Shown: in pieces, positions 8,238 through 16,271 of the stretch | Numbering within the stretch: the stretch's first letter is position 1 | How the letters are laid out: each line of letters starts with the position of its first letter | Source of the DNA: Eubacteriaceae bacterium | GTDB taxonomy: Bacteria; Bacillota; Clostridia; Eubacteriales; Eubacteriaceae | Direction of reading: 5' to 3' | Assembly (NCBI GenBank): GCA_030156895.1 | Contig: JASGLP010000032.1 | Location: forward strand, 1-32,940 | DNA length: 32,940 nt | Made by a program: the position numbers and the translations under genes | Notes under the pieces: generated by a model | The model's database searches: none | Seen by the model: the letters and a program-made list of their open reading frames with translations, nothing else | Told to the model about the DNA's origin: nothing

Positions 8238-8255
8238 GTTAAATAATTATTTAAC
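8238..8255. promoter_or_regulatory. 18-bp perfect palindrome, candidate operator for the rhodanese-YeeE series
   Basis: GTTAAATAATTATTTAAC is exactly self-complementary. It lies 18 bp upstream of the ATG of the rhodanese lipoprotein gene and just before its ribosome binding site, in the intergenic region shared with the divergent GT-C gene. A TATAAT hexamer reads toward the lipoprotein gene at 8308-8313, but I see no good -35 for it. A regulator dimer could bind the palindrome; which regulator is unknown. AT-rich palindromes also arise by chance. Confidence 0.35.
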
Positions 8256-8467
8256 AACATTGTAACCGATAATCACCGCTTTTAGTTCCCAGACTTTGTA
8301 ATGTACTATTATAAATATTAATAGCCCTTCTAATACTCCTGGATTGAGGCTGTTCTGAGTATTCACAGTATGGTATACTAAATAATAATCCGATTACAGG
8401 CTGTCACTCTCTTACTACCCATATTATTTGTAAGATTAACATTTATTACAAAGTGCAAAGGAGTATT

Positions 8468-10054
8468 ATGCAATTTCTACTAGAAAAAAAACTATCCAAC
8501 AAAAAAAGATTGGCCACTTTCATTGAATCGGACCAATTTATTTATATTTTTTTAACTTCATATTTTATTTTAAACCTTTTTTTTCTAACTGACTTTCCTT
8601 ACGTTCATTCTGATGAATCCTGGCTGAGCGGCCTTTCCCGCCATATCCTTGAAAGGGGTTCAATCAGCGTCACTGAACCTTTTTTTGATGCCTATCTCCG
8701 CTACCCTCATGCCATCAGAATTCTATTTCATATGTTACAGGCTTTTTTTATTCTCATTTTTGGTTATCATATTTTTACTTTTCGCTTAATTTCGCTGATC
8801 TTTTCGATGGCCTGTCTTTTTATTTTTTATAAATTGTGTCTTTTGATCCTTGAATCAAAGCGCTTGTCCAGTCTTTGCCTGCTCTTGTTGTCACTGGATA
8901 TCCAATTTATATATGCTTCACATTTTGCCCGACAGGAAATAATCATTTTATTTTTTCTCCTGCTGTCATTTTATTTGCTGCTTAATAAAATTGACCATCA
9001 CCGCTACCGACACGATCTGATTATTGGATCAGTCATCGGTTTAAGCATTGGCTTTCATCCCAACAGTTTCATCATAGCCTTTACAATCGGCTGTCTTTAT
9101 ATTTTTTATATCGCCAAAAGCAAGCTGACCATGAAAAATTTGCTCCTATTAATTCTGACCGTCTCTGTTTTTGCCCTTATTTTTATCGGATTAAGTATTT
9201 ATATGGATCCCTTGTATCTGACCCATTATATGCAACATGGTCAAAACTTTGGTGTCGGGGATTCAGTATCCAATAAATTAAGTGACTTTATAAACTTTTA
9301 CAGCCATGTCTTTAACCGCATCAGCATAGAATATTATATGCCCAATGTCCGCTTTCAGTTAATGCTGTTTCCGGCCGTCTTCGCCATCTGCCTGATTTTA
9401 GGATTTAATAAGTCTTTTAAAGATACGCATCTTAATTCATTGCTTATCACCATTGTTAGTATTAATCTGGGGCTCCTTTTGATTGGTCGTTTCAATGTCA
9501 CCTCTATTGTTTTTATCTTTCCCTTTATGTATCTGTTAACGATCTATTGCCTGGCCAGAAATTTTGGGCAATACAAAAAATGGCTATCCGGATTTTTAAT
9601 CCTGATAACCACTTTTCTAACTGTAATACAAATAAAACCCTATGACCAGAGCTACCAGACTTATCTTGACCAGATTACTGAAAACATTCAAGATTCTGAT
9701 AGAGTTCTGGGCAACCTAAACAGTGACTATGCATTTTCAGACGGTCAACTGCTTGATGTCAGAAATCTGCAATATCTGAGCAGACAGGGCATGTCCTTTG
9801 CCGATTACATCCAAACTAATAAAATTGATACTATTCTTTACTATGAAGAACTGGCCTTTATCCTCGAGCACTCACCTGACTACAACGTAATGTATGGCGA
9901 TCTGACCCCAGTCTTTGATGAAATGATTAACTTTCTGGAAAACAATTGCCAAGAGACGGCACAATTTATCAGTCCAACTTATGGTACCGAATTGTGGCCC
10001 TTCATTGATCAGAAAGCGTGGATCGTCCACGTCTTTAAGGTGATAGCAGACTAG
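8468..10054 (+). CDS. GT-C (PMT/ArnT-like, GT39-type) membrane glycosyltransferase
   Basis: Polytopic protein of 528 aa with roughly ten or more hydrophobic segments followed by a C-terminal soluble domain of about 140 aa. An acidic motif in the first outer loop (HSDESWLSG, near residues 46-54) and ASHFARQEI after the third or fourth segment are characteristic of PMT_2/ArnT-type enzymes that take sugar from a polyprenyl-phosphate donor outside the membrane. I start at the ATG at 8468, with AAAGGAG 4-5 bases before it; a GTG at 8453 overlaps that site. It is the only large plus-strand gene in this part and its 3' end overlaps the convergent ATPase gene by 20 bp. Donor and acceptor are unknown; the GT2 gene at 13779-14471 could supply the lipid-linked sugar (inference). 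Confidence 0.78.
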   Translation: MQFLLEKKLSNKKRLATFIESDQFIYIFLTSYFILNLFFLTDFPYVHSDESWLSGLSRHILERGSISVTEPFFDAYLRYPHAIRILFHMLQAFFILIFGYHIFTFRLISLIFSMACLFIFYKLCLLILESKRLSSLCLLLLSLDIQFIYASHFARQEIIILFFLLLSFYLLLNKIDHHRYRHDLIIGSVIGLSIGFHPNSFIIAFTIGCLYIFYIAKSKLTMKNLLLLILTVSVFALIFIGLSIYMDPLYLTHYMQHGQNFGVGDSVSNKLSDFINFYSHVFNRISIEYYMPNVRFQLMLFPAVFAICLILGFNKSFKDTHLNSLLITIVSINLGLLLIGRFNVTSIVFIFPFMYLLTIYCLARNFGQYKKWLSGFLILITTFLTVIQIKPYDQSYQTYLDQITENIQDSDRVLGNLNSDYAFSDGQLLDVRNLQYLSRQGMSFADYIQTNKIDTILYYEELAFILEHSPDYNVMYGDLTPVFDEMINFLENNCQETAQFISPTYGTELWPFIDQKAWIVHVFKVIAD

Positions 10055-10745
10055 TGATCTTATTTTCCAGGCTCCTGTCTTTGCTCTGATTATCGATAAT
10101 TTCCATGATTCTGCCGCTTTTAAGCACCACAATCCGATCTGCCAAGACCATTGCTTCCCGGATATCATGGGTCACAAAAAGAATCGTTGTCTGGGTTTTT
10201 TCTCTAATCTCTAAGAGGGACTCTTGCAGTTCATTTTTCGTCTGGGCATCCAGACTGCCAAAGGGCTCATCCATCAGCAAAACTTTGGGGGTTAAAGCCA
10301 GGGCTCTGGCCAGAGCCGTTCGCTGTTTCATGCCACCAGATAATTGAGCCGGATAATAGTTTTCATAATCTGAGAGTTTGACCAGCTTTAGGTAATGGCT
10401 GACGCATTCGCGCAACTCTTTAGGGGAACAGTTTTTTCTAATTTTTTTTAGGGGAAATTCAACATTTTTCCTGACTGTTTTCCATGCAAACAACTGATCA
10501 AACTCCTGAAAAACCATGATACACTGGCTGCTTGGTTTATTAATTTTTTGCCCCTGCAAATCAATTTGACCCTGATCAGCCTTTAAAAAACCACCGACAA
10601 GATTGAGAAGGGTTGTTTTTCCGCAGCCCGATGCCCCTACAATGCAGATCAGCTGTCCCGGCATTATGTCTAGATTGATTTCTTTTAGAATCTGCTTGTC
10701 CCCATAAGATTTCCATATATTTTTGATCCTTATTAATGGTTTCAT
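10035..10745 (-). CDS. Nitrate/sulfonate-type ABC transporter ATPase (second system)
   Basis: COG1116-type ATPase (236 aa) with Walker A GASGCGKTT (37-45), Q-loop VFQEFDQLFAW, signature LSGGMKQR (135-142), Walker B VLLMDEP (155-161) and switch His193. I start at the ATG at 10745, which overlaps the permease stop as ATGA and has GGGGG upstream; an ATG at 10757 has no ribosome binding site. Its 3' end runs 20 bp into the convergent GT-C gene, so the two transcripts are antisense at their ends. It completes a three-gene importer with the permease and binding protein upstream. It resembles tauB in this window but is clearly a separate paralogue. Confidence 0.87.
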   Translation of the reverse strand: MKPLIRIKNIWKSYGDKQILKEINLDIMPGQLICIVGASGCGKTTLLNLVGGFLKADQGQIDLQGQKINKPSSQCIMVFQEFDQLFAWKTVRKNVEFPLKKIRKNCSPKELRECVSHYLKLVKLSDYENYYPAQLSGGMKQRTALARALALTPKVLLMDEPFGSLDAQTKNELQESLLEIREKTQTTILFVTHDIREAMVLADRIVVLKSGRIMEIIDNQSKDRSLENKITSLLSP

Positions 10746-11524
10746 GAAAGCCCCCATTTTTTTATGGTATTCTTTTCAATTTTTCCAAAAATAAAATCCT
10801 CCACCAGAATTCCGACCGCAATGATAACCAGAATCCCCGCATAAACACCAGCTGTATCCATAAATACGCGTCGATTAAAAATATACCAGCCGATACCACC
10901 AATTGAACCGGATGCACCAAAAATCATTTCGGCACTGATCACCGCTCGCCAGCCTCTAGCCCAGGAAATTTTAAGACCCGCCAAGAGATAGGTCAATGCT
11001 GCTGGAATAAAAATTCTGATCATGCTCTGAAATCTGCTAAATTCATAATTATCACCGATTTTTCGGTAAACATCAGGAATTGATTTAAATCCAGCATTCA
11101 TATTCAAAATCATGGGCCATAAAACCGAATGGACAATGACAAATAAAATTGCCGACGTTCCGGTACCGATCCACAGAATAATCAGGGGCAGCAGGGCTAT
11201 CCCCGGCAAGGGATGAAAAATCGAGACACAGGTGTCGGTGAAACTTTCAAAAACCTTGCTGACGACAGATAAAAAAGACATGATAAAGGCGAGCACCACT
11301 CCAATGAAGAGGCCTTCCAGGATCAGCGTCAGGGAAAAAAGCATCTGGTAAACAAGCTCTCCGTTTTTAATTGAATCAAAGAGCGCCTTAAAAATTTGTT
11401 GCAGTGACGGAAAGGCCAATGCACTGACTGGCGCAAATTTAGCTACTAATTCCCAGGCAAGCATCATCAGCAAAATCCAAACCAGCTTGGAATAGGGTTT
11501 TAAAAAGAATTCCCTAATCCTCAT
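10742..11524 (-). CDS. Nitrate/sulfonate-type ABC transporter permease (second system)
   Basis: Membrane subunit (260 aa) with the binding-protein-dependent permease fold: FHPLPGIALLPLIILWIGTG, an EAA-like loop around IGDNYEFSRFQSMIRIFIPAALTYLLAG, and ISAEMIFGASGSIGGIGWYI. These place it in the SsuC/NrtB/TauC family. I use the ATG at 11524, with GGGAG about ten bases upstream; the in-frame ATG at 11533 sits almost on that site. It overlaps the receptor gene by 11 bp and the ATPase gene by 4 bp, so the three are one transcription unit. Substrate cannot be told from the permease. Confidence 0.86.
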   Translation of the reverse strand: MRIREFFLKPYSKLVWILLMMLAWELVAKFAPVSALAFPSLQQIFKALFDSIKNGELVYQMLFSLTLILEGLFIGVVLAFIMSFLSVVSKVFESFTDTCVSIFHPLPGIALLPLIILWIGTGTSAILFVIVHSVLWPMILNMNAGFKSIPDVYRKIGDNYEFSRFQSMIRIFIPAALTYLLAGLKISWARGWRAVISAEMIFGASGSIGGIGWYIFNRRVFMDTAGVYAGILVIIAVGILVEDFIFGKIEKNTIKKWGLS

Positions 11525-12470
11525 AAACAACATTCTCCCAGGTGGCCGCTTCCGGATTGCTGATACCAGTTTCTAAATATCCTGTTTTAACCATAAAATC
11601 TGAAAAAGTCTGAATGCCCTTAACCGTTTGAGAGTAATCGGTATCTTCCGCCGTGATATAAGTTAAAAGCTCTTCCTCGCTTAAGTCATAAACATCAGCC
11701 AAAATCGCTGCCGCTTCCTGGGGATTTTGATTAATAAAATCGATTGCCTCCTGGACTGATTTGACAAAAGCATCGTATAACTCAGGGTTTTCATCATGGA
11801 ATTTATTGGTCGTGACACCAACTATAAAACTGAACTGGCCGCCAAATGCTTCCTGTCCCGAAATAATTTCATGAAAACCCGTCTCCGCCAGCTCTTTCTG
11901 CAGATATGGCGTTGAGGTAAAGTGGGCAGTGATTTCGCCACCCGCTAATAATGCGCTCATCCCATCGGGATGTGAGAGGGTGACCAGATTATTGTCGAGC
12001 TTTGTCGGATCTGAAAACTCCCGATCACAGGCCATAGCCAGCAGGATGTGCTGAACGCTTCCCGGCTGCGGCAGCGCAATACGATCACTTTCCGAAAAAT
12101 CACTAAGACTCTGAATCGCATCAGTGGCCACCAGACCTGTCGGTACCGATGATAAACCGGTTGCTATTTTCCACTCCATGCCATTTTCAGAGCCAATTAA
12201 AAACGGAGGAATCGCCATAAATCCCACATCCAGGCGATCCGCTACCATTGCCTCGCGAATGGCCGCCGTATTGCTCAGCTGCTCCCAGGAAATTTCTATA
12301 CCTGGATAATTTTCCTCTAAAAAGCCTTTTTCTTTCATGATTTGAACAGGGGCATAAGCGATTCCGTACTGTTCCGCAATCCGAATGGTCTGACCCTCAC
12401 CTGCTGTTTGTGTGCATGCGGTGCTAAAAAGAACCATCACCATCAGGATCACAAGCATCAATTTTTTCAT
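11514..12470 (-). CDS. ABC transporter substrate-binding lipoprotein, NMT1/SsuA-like (second system)
   Basis: Receptor of 318 aa with a lipoprotein signal ending STAC (Cys19). IRIAEQYGIAYAPVQIMKEKGFLEE is the usual start of the NMT1/NrtA/SsuA periplasmic fold, and AAIREAMVADRLDVGFMAIPPFL forms the first ligand-side segment. It differs much from the tauA product, so a different ligand is likely (sulfonate, nitrate-like anion, or a thiamine-precursor-type compound). ATG at 12470 has AAGGAGG 5 bases upstream. It lies 64 bp after the ATP-grasp gene on the same strand, so it may be co-transcribed with GT2 and ATP-grasp. Confidence 0.85.
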   Translation of the reverse strand: MKKLMLVILMVMVLFSTACTQTAGEGQTIRIAEQYGIAYAPVQIMKEKGFLEENYPGIEISWEQLSNTAAIREAMVADRLDVGFMAIPPFLIGSENGMEWKIATGLSSVPTGLVATDAIQSLSDFSESDRIALPQPGSVQHILLAMACDREFSDPTKLDNNLVTLSHPDGMSALLAGGEITAHFTSTPYLQKELAETGFHEIISGQEAFGGQFSFIVGVTTNKFHDENPELYDAFVKSVQEAIDFINQNPQEAAAILADVYDLSEEELLTYITAEDTDYSQTVKGIQTFSDFMVKTGYLETGISNPEAATWENVVYED

Positions 12471-12534
12471 AAATCCTCCTTTTGATCTTTCATTTTCTCC
12501 AATTAAGCGACTTAATCAAGTATTTTTCGCGGCC

Positions 12535-13782
12535 TTAAATGTTTGTATAGTGGTCTGCTTGTATGGCCAGGTTTTGACCCGATTCATTTTCAATTTTCAA
12601 ACAATCAAAGGCGCTCTTGACCGCCTGGTCAAGGGCATCTTTTGAATCTGCCGTGACAATAAAATAACCGGCTCGAGCCGTTGCATTATCAATTTCACCC
12701 AGTCTTTGTCCCACTTTTACATTATATCCGGCCGAGATAAGACCCGGTCCTTTCACCAAGTCTTCAATCGGCGAAATAGCTTTAATGGTTCCGGGTCGGG
12801 CAAAAAATAGTTGCACCGACAGGTATTTTGGGGGATCAATCAGCTTTTTCTTTTCAAAAGCTTTTGTAAGTCCCAAAGAAAAATCAATCACCTGATCGAG
12901 GATATCAAATCCGGTTAAGTAAGGGATAAAAATTTCCTCATAAGCACCGCCGATTCGACAGGCGATCTCATTGACCAAAATTCCTTTTTCTCCAACCAGT
13001 AATTGCACATAAATTGGCCCGAATCTAATGCCAAAAACCTGGGCAATTTTTTTGATCAGTGCCGCAATCTCTGCCAAACGGTTCTGGTGCTTTGAAGGCG
13101 TTTGGTGGGCATAACAAATGCCAATATTTTTCCCGGATTCAAAGGTCAATCGGTCTGTCACGGTCAGGATCTCTACCTCGCCCTCATGTGCCCAGGCACT
13201 GACAGTTATTTCATCACTGGCATAATAACTTTCCAGTAAAGCCTTATCTTCCCGCGAATAGGACAGGGTCTGGGGCAGGCTTGCCAGAACTTCCTGCGAA
13301 GAATTAAGTTTATAGACCCCTCTCTGTCCCTGACTGTCAAGGGGTTTTAAAACGACGGGATAGGTGAATCCGGAAAGCGCCTGCTCCAGCTGGAGCCTGG
13401 TAATATTTTTATCTAAATAAAGATAAGGTACGGTTTTAATCCCTGCAGCCACTAATTTTTCTTTCATTACCGCCTTATTGGTCACCGCCCTGGCGGTTTC
13501 TGTATCAAGAAAGGCCGGTAAGTCTAATGCCTGGGCTATCCGTGCCACGGTATAAACAGGTTGATCCGTACCCAGGGTCATAACCCCGTCGATTTGATGT
13601 TTTTTGGCGATTGCAATATTTTTTTCAATCTCGAAGGTGGAGACCGCCTCATGGACGCTAGCATAAGCCTTGCCCGGCGGATCTTTGTAATAATCCACCA
13701 GCACCACCTGATGGCCTTTTTCAATGGCTCGCCGAATGCCGTTTAGCTGATTGTTGCCGCCGCCTAAAATTTGTATTTTCAT
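12535..13782 (-). CDS. ATP-grasp ligase (carboxylate-amine ligase family)
   Basis: Cytoplasmic ligase of 415 aa. An N-terminal nucleotide-fold segment (MKIQILGGGNNQLNGIRRA, then VVLVDYYKDPPGKAYA) precedes the ATP-grasp fold: YPVVLKPLDSQGQRGVYKL is the glycine-rich ATP loop region, and GILVNEIACRIGGAYEE carries the metal-binding Glu/Asn residues. The family activates a carboxylate as acyl phosphate and joins it to an amine or similar nucleophile. Its ATG overlaps the GT2 stop as ATGA, showing tight coupling to a glycosyltransferase. One plausible job is decorating the amino group made by WecE (inference); a PurK/biotin-carboxylase-like small-molecule ligase is an alternative. I do not recognise a named gene. 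Confidence 0.8.
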   Translation of the reverse strand: MKIQILGGGNNQLNGIRRAIEKGHQVVLVDYYKDPPGKAYASVHEAVSTFEIEKNIAIAKKHQIDGVMTLGTDQPVYTVARIAQALDLPAFLDTETARAVTNKAVMKEKLVAAGIKTVPYLYLDKNITRLQLEQALSGFTYPVVLKPLDSQGQRGVYKLNSSQEVLASLPQTLSYSREDKALLESYYASDEITVSAWAHEGEVEILTVTDRLTFESGKNIGICYAHQTPSKHQNRLAEIAALIKKIAQVFGIRFGPIYVQLLVGEKGILVNEIACRIGGAYEEIFIPYLTGFDILDQVIDFSLGLTKAFEKKKLIDPPKYLSVQLFFARPGTIKAISPIEDLVKGPGLISAGYNVKVGQRLGEIDNATARAGYFIVTADSKDALDQAVKSAFDCLKIENESGQNLAIQADHYTNI

Positions 13783-14471
13783 ATTTTCCCGTCATCCTTT
13801 TTTATGCCGTAATAGTATAATAAATTCAGATACAATAGACTCAGTTTTTTTAAATTATAATTGGATTTTCCATAGGGTCGCTTCTGATAAGCCACCGTCA
13901 CATTGCCGATATTCTGAGTGACTCTTAGAATGATTGCGCTCAAATAAACAAAGCTTGTGGTGTCCTCAATGATCCTGTCTGCCACCGCTCGACTCATTAT
14001 CCTAAAACTGCTGACTTTTATTTTTGGGGGCTTTTTTAAAAAAACCGTAAAAAAAAGATCAACCAGATTTGAACCAAATTGACGGTGAGCCGCATAACCA
14101 TCGCGCTTTGCAATGCCGTAGACTACATCATAACCCCTTTTTATTTCATCAATCAGGAGGAAAATATCCTCCGGCTGCTGTTCAAGATCATCATCCAGGG
14201 TAACGACATAGTCTCCACCTGATTGACAAATGCCATATTTAAGCGCGGCCTGCTGACCCATATTTTTTTTTAAAAAAAACGCCTGTACACGCTGATCAAG
14301 ACAAGCAAGTGACGCCAACACTTTTCTGCTATTATCTTTTGAACAATCGTCAACCAGAATCAGCTCCAAAGACTGATTATGCTTTTCAAAAACTTTTATA
14401 ACACGGTTTACCAGTTTTTTGATTGAATGCTGGCTATTATAAACGGGTATAACCACACTAATTTTTTCCAT
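13779..14471 (-). CDS. Family 2 glycosyltransferase (DPM1/GtrB/ArnC-like, no membrane tail)
   Basis: Catalytic GT-A domain of 230 aa: ISVVIPVYNSQ at the start, LVDDCSKDNS, KNMGQQAALKYGI, and the metal-binding DDDLEQQPED. VSSFRIMSRAVAD corresponds to the conserved R.M.R region of polyprenyl-phosphate sugar transferases. Relatives such as ArnC and GtrB carry C-terminal membrane helices, which are absent here, as in DPM1. I start at the ATG at 14471 with GGGAG five bases upstream; an ATG at 14483 has a weaker site. It leads a run GT2, ATP-grasp, then the second ABC importer. A likely role is loading a sugar onto a polyprenyl phosphate for the GT-C enzyme (inference). Confidence 0.83.
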   Translation of the reverse strand: MEKISVVIPVYNSQHSIKKLVNRVIKVFEKHNQSLELILVDDCSKDNSRKVLASLACLDQRVQAFFLKKNMGQQAALKYGICQSGGDYVVTLDDDLEQQPEDIFLLIDEIKRGYDVVYGIAKRDGYAAHRQFGSNLVDLFFTVFLKKPPKIKVSSFRIMSRAVADRIIEDTTSFVYLSAIILRVTQNIGNVTVAYQKRPYGKSNYNLKKLSLLYLNLLYYYGIKKDDGKI

Positions 14472-14518
14472 GATGACTCCCATCCGATAAAACCCACCCG
14501 ATAAATGGCAATTTATTC

Positions 14519-14547
14519 TTACCCTCTAAAAAATTTTATGATATAAT
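14519..14547 (+). promoter_or_regulatory. Candidate promoter for the TusA-like gene
   Basis: A perfect TATAAT (14542-14547) lies 24 bp before the TusA-like ATG. At 17-bp spacing the -35 position reads TTACCC, a weak match. The hexamer is well placed in the short divergent gap with the GT2 gene. Confidence 0.4.
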
Positions 14548-14571
14548 ACAGCAAAAAACAAGGTGGTACTT

Positions 14572-14784
14572 ATGCAAACGATTGATTGTCTTGGTGACAT
14601 GTGTCCCATCCCCGTTCTAAAAACTAAAAAAATTTTCAAAACGCTGAAATCAGGAGAAAGCATCAAAATCATCAGTGACCACTCCTGTGTCCTGGAATCA
14701 ATGCAGAGCACTTTTAAAAAACACCAGATTCGATCTGACGAAGTCATTGCCGGGGTCTGGGAAATATTTCTGACCAAAGTCTAA
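14572..14784 (+). CDS. TusA-family sulfur carrier protein
   Basis: Small protein of 70 aa with the TusA/SirA signature CPIPVLKTKK at residues 11-20; Cys11 is the expected persulfide carrier. The family passes sulfane sulfur between partners such as rhodaneses and cysteine desulfurases, and is often found with YeeE/YedE transporters. I start at the ATG at 14572 with AAGGTGG 5 bases upstream; the in-frame GTG at 14563 is inside that site. It reads opposite to its neighbours, and its stop overlaps that of the convergent LysR gene by 4 bp. It is a plausible intracellular acceptor for sulfur brought in by the YeeE proteins (inference). Another Cys (Cys39) is present. Confidence 0.88.
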   Translation: MQTIDCLGDMCPIPVLKTKKIFKTLKSGESIKIISDHSCVLESMQSTFKKHQIRSDEVIAGVWEIFLTKV

Positions 14785-15668
14785 CATAGACTCTTGCGGG
14801 CAATATCCTTAAAATATCTGATAAAATCGATGACACTCTGATTATGTTCTGATTCATCATAAATCACATACATCTCGTACTCGATCACCAGATCCGATAT
14901 TTCAATCGCCTTCATCTGTTTGCGATATAATTCCTTCTTGATTGCAATGTAAGGTAAGAAACCGACTCCGAACTCATTTAACACTGAGGCCTTAACCGAT
15001 TCAATGGAGTCACTTTTAAACAGGATATTGAGATTCCCACAGCCAACCTCTTGCAGTTTTCCTCTGATCAGCTCGGTCAAATCCATGCTATCATTAAGCA
15101 GTACCAGGGGATGGCGGCATAATTCGCTAAGGGTGATTACATCATCAATCTCATAGCTTTCCGGTGCCACCAGTACCAGCTTATCCACGCCAATTTTGTA
15201 GGACGAAAGGCGCTGACTCTTTGCCTTGCCATAAATCACGCCAATATCACAAATATTATTCAAAATATTTTCTTCAATTACCGAAGCTTTGTTGGATCGT
15301 ACTTCGAAATTATTCTGGGGAAAGCGTTTTTTTACTTTAAACATCACACAAGGCAATGAATAATTTGCGATGGTCCAAAAGGCCTCTATATTAATGTCTT
15401 TTAAAACGTGATCACTTTCTTCCAGTTTTTCCCGCATCATTTCCAGGGTTCTGACGATATTGCCAGCATATTTATAAACAATGCTGCCTTTTTCTGTTAA
15501 CTCAACACCTTTATTGCTGCGAATTAATAGGGTACTGTCAAAATCTTTTTCTAGTTTGGAAATTTGCTGACTCAAGGCCGACTGAGAAAGATGGGTTTCG
15601 ATGGCAACTTTCGAGATGCTTTTGGCCTTTGCCACCTTATAAAAGTTTTCCAGATATTCGATATGCAA
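14781..15668 (-). CDS. LysR-family transcriptional regulator
   Basis: DNA-binding regulator of 295 aa. The winged HTH spans about 1-60 (HIEYLENFYKVAKAKSISKVA, then HLSQSALSQQISKLEKDF), followed by a co-inducer domain with LNEFGVGFLPYIAIKKEL, the usual end of the effector-binding fold. I choose the TTG at 15668, which has GAGGAAG 8 bases upstream and gives a typical LysR start; a GTG at 15677 lies directly against that site. It sits 74 bp after the split YeeE pair on the same strand, so it may be in their operon. Control of sulfur uptake genes (as with CysB/CysL/CbL) is likely but not shown. Confidence 0.87.
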   Translation of the reverse strand: MHIEYLENFYKVAKAKSISKVAIETHLSQSALSQQISKLEKDFDSTLLIRSNKGVELTEKGSIVYKYAGNIVRTLEMMREKLEESDHVLKDINIEAFWTIANYSLPCVMFKVKKRFPQNNFEVRSNKASVIEENILNNICDIGVIYGKAKSQRLSSYKIGVDKLVLVAPESYEIDDVITLSELCRHPLVLLNDSMDLTELIRGKLQEVGCGNLNILFKSDSIESVKASVLNEFGVGFLPYIAIKKELYRKQMKAIEISDLVIEYEMYVIYDESEHNQSVIDFIRYFKDIARKSLC

Positions 15669-15699
15669 TGGTATCACTTCCTCTTTATTCTTCTCTCAT

Positions 15700-15729
15700 A
15701 TTTTAACACAGCCTAACTTCGAAACACAA
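15700..15729 (-). promoter_or_regulatory. Candidate promoter for the LysR gene
   Basis: Minus strand TTGTGT (15729-15724), 18-bp spacer, TAAAAT (15705-15700), about 30 bp upstream of the LysR start codon. The -10 matches 5 of 6 bases and the -35 only its TTG. It would let LysR be expressed apart from the split YeeE genes. Confidence 0.3.
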
Positions 15730-15742
15730 ATATTATGAATTT

Positions 15743-16252
15743 TCAAAGAAAAAAGTGGAGAATTATTTTGCCCCCGATGAGGGCTCCCAGGAATAAAAAA
15801 AGACCGAAGACCCATCCAGATAAGGATAAGGATGCAATCCCGCTAAAAAAAGCCCCAATATTACAGCCAAATGCGATGCTTGAGCCATAGCCCATGAAGA
15901 GCCCGCCCAAAACAGCGCCAATAAGCTGTTTTTTTGATTTTATTTTTTTCAGCCGAAACTGCTCCGCCAATAAAACTGCCAGAAGGGCGCCAACAATGAT
16001 TCCCAGATTGCGTAAAGAAACCGATTCAATCAAAACAATTGGGGACTTGGCGATATCCAGTAAGGGATCGCCTGCAACCTGGATTCCCAACCATTTAGCA
16101 CATTCATTAGCCCAGTAAGAAAAGGCGCTGGTAATGCCAAAGGGTTCTTTTGTCACCATTAAAGTAAGAGCCTGGATCAGGGCCAGTAAAATTGCGCCAA
16201 TACAATAAGGCCATGAAGGTTTAAACCATTTTTTAAAATTATTTTTCATCAT
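15743..16252 (-). CDS. YeeE/YedE-family transporter, C-terminal half (split form)
   Basis: Membrane protein of 169 aa equivalent to the second half of the fused YeeE in this window. It shares SLRNLGIIVGALLAVLLA and GCNIGAFFSGIASLSLSGW, with Cys130 as the conserved cysteine. Roughly five hydrophobic segments. The start (ATG at 16252 or the ATG just after) has a modest AGGTAAG site. It lies 19 bp after the N-terminal-half gene, so the two probably act as one transporter for thiosulfate or a related sulfur species. Such two-gene YeeE/YedE pairs are known in other bacteria. Confidence 0.85.
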   Translation of the reverse strand: MMKNNFKKWFKPSWPYCIGAILLALIQALTLMVTKEPFGITSAFSYWANECAKWLGIQVAGDPLLDIAKSPIVLIESVSLRNLGIIVGALLAVLLAEQFRLKKIKSKKQLIGAVLGGLFMGYGSSIAFGCNIGAFFSGIASLSLSGWVFGLFLFLGALIGGKIILHFFL

Positions 16253-16271
16253 CTTACCTGCTTCCCAGTAT

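Noticed and set aside
9872-10168. Minus-strand frame of 98 codons in the GT-C 3' end
   Set aside because: Overlaps two well-supported genes in other frames; composition is that of a shadow frame.
14526-14777. Minus-strand frame of 83 codons opposite the TusA-like gene
   Set aside because: The plus strand has the CPxP motif, a ribosome binding site and a TATAAT box, so the antisense frame is a shadow.
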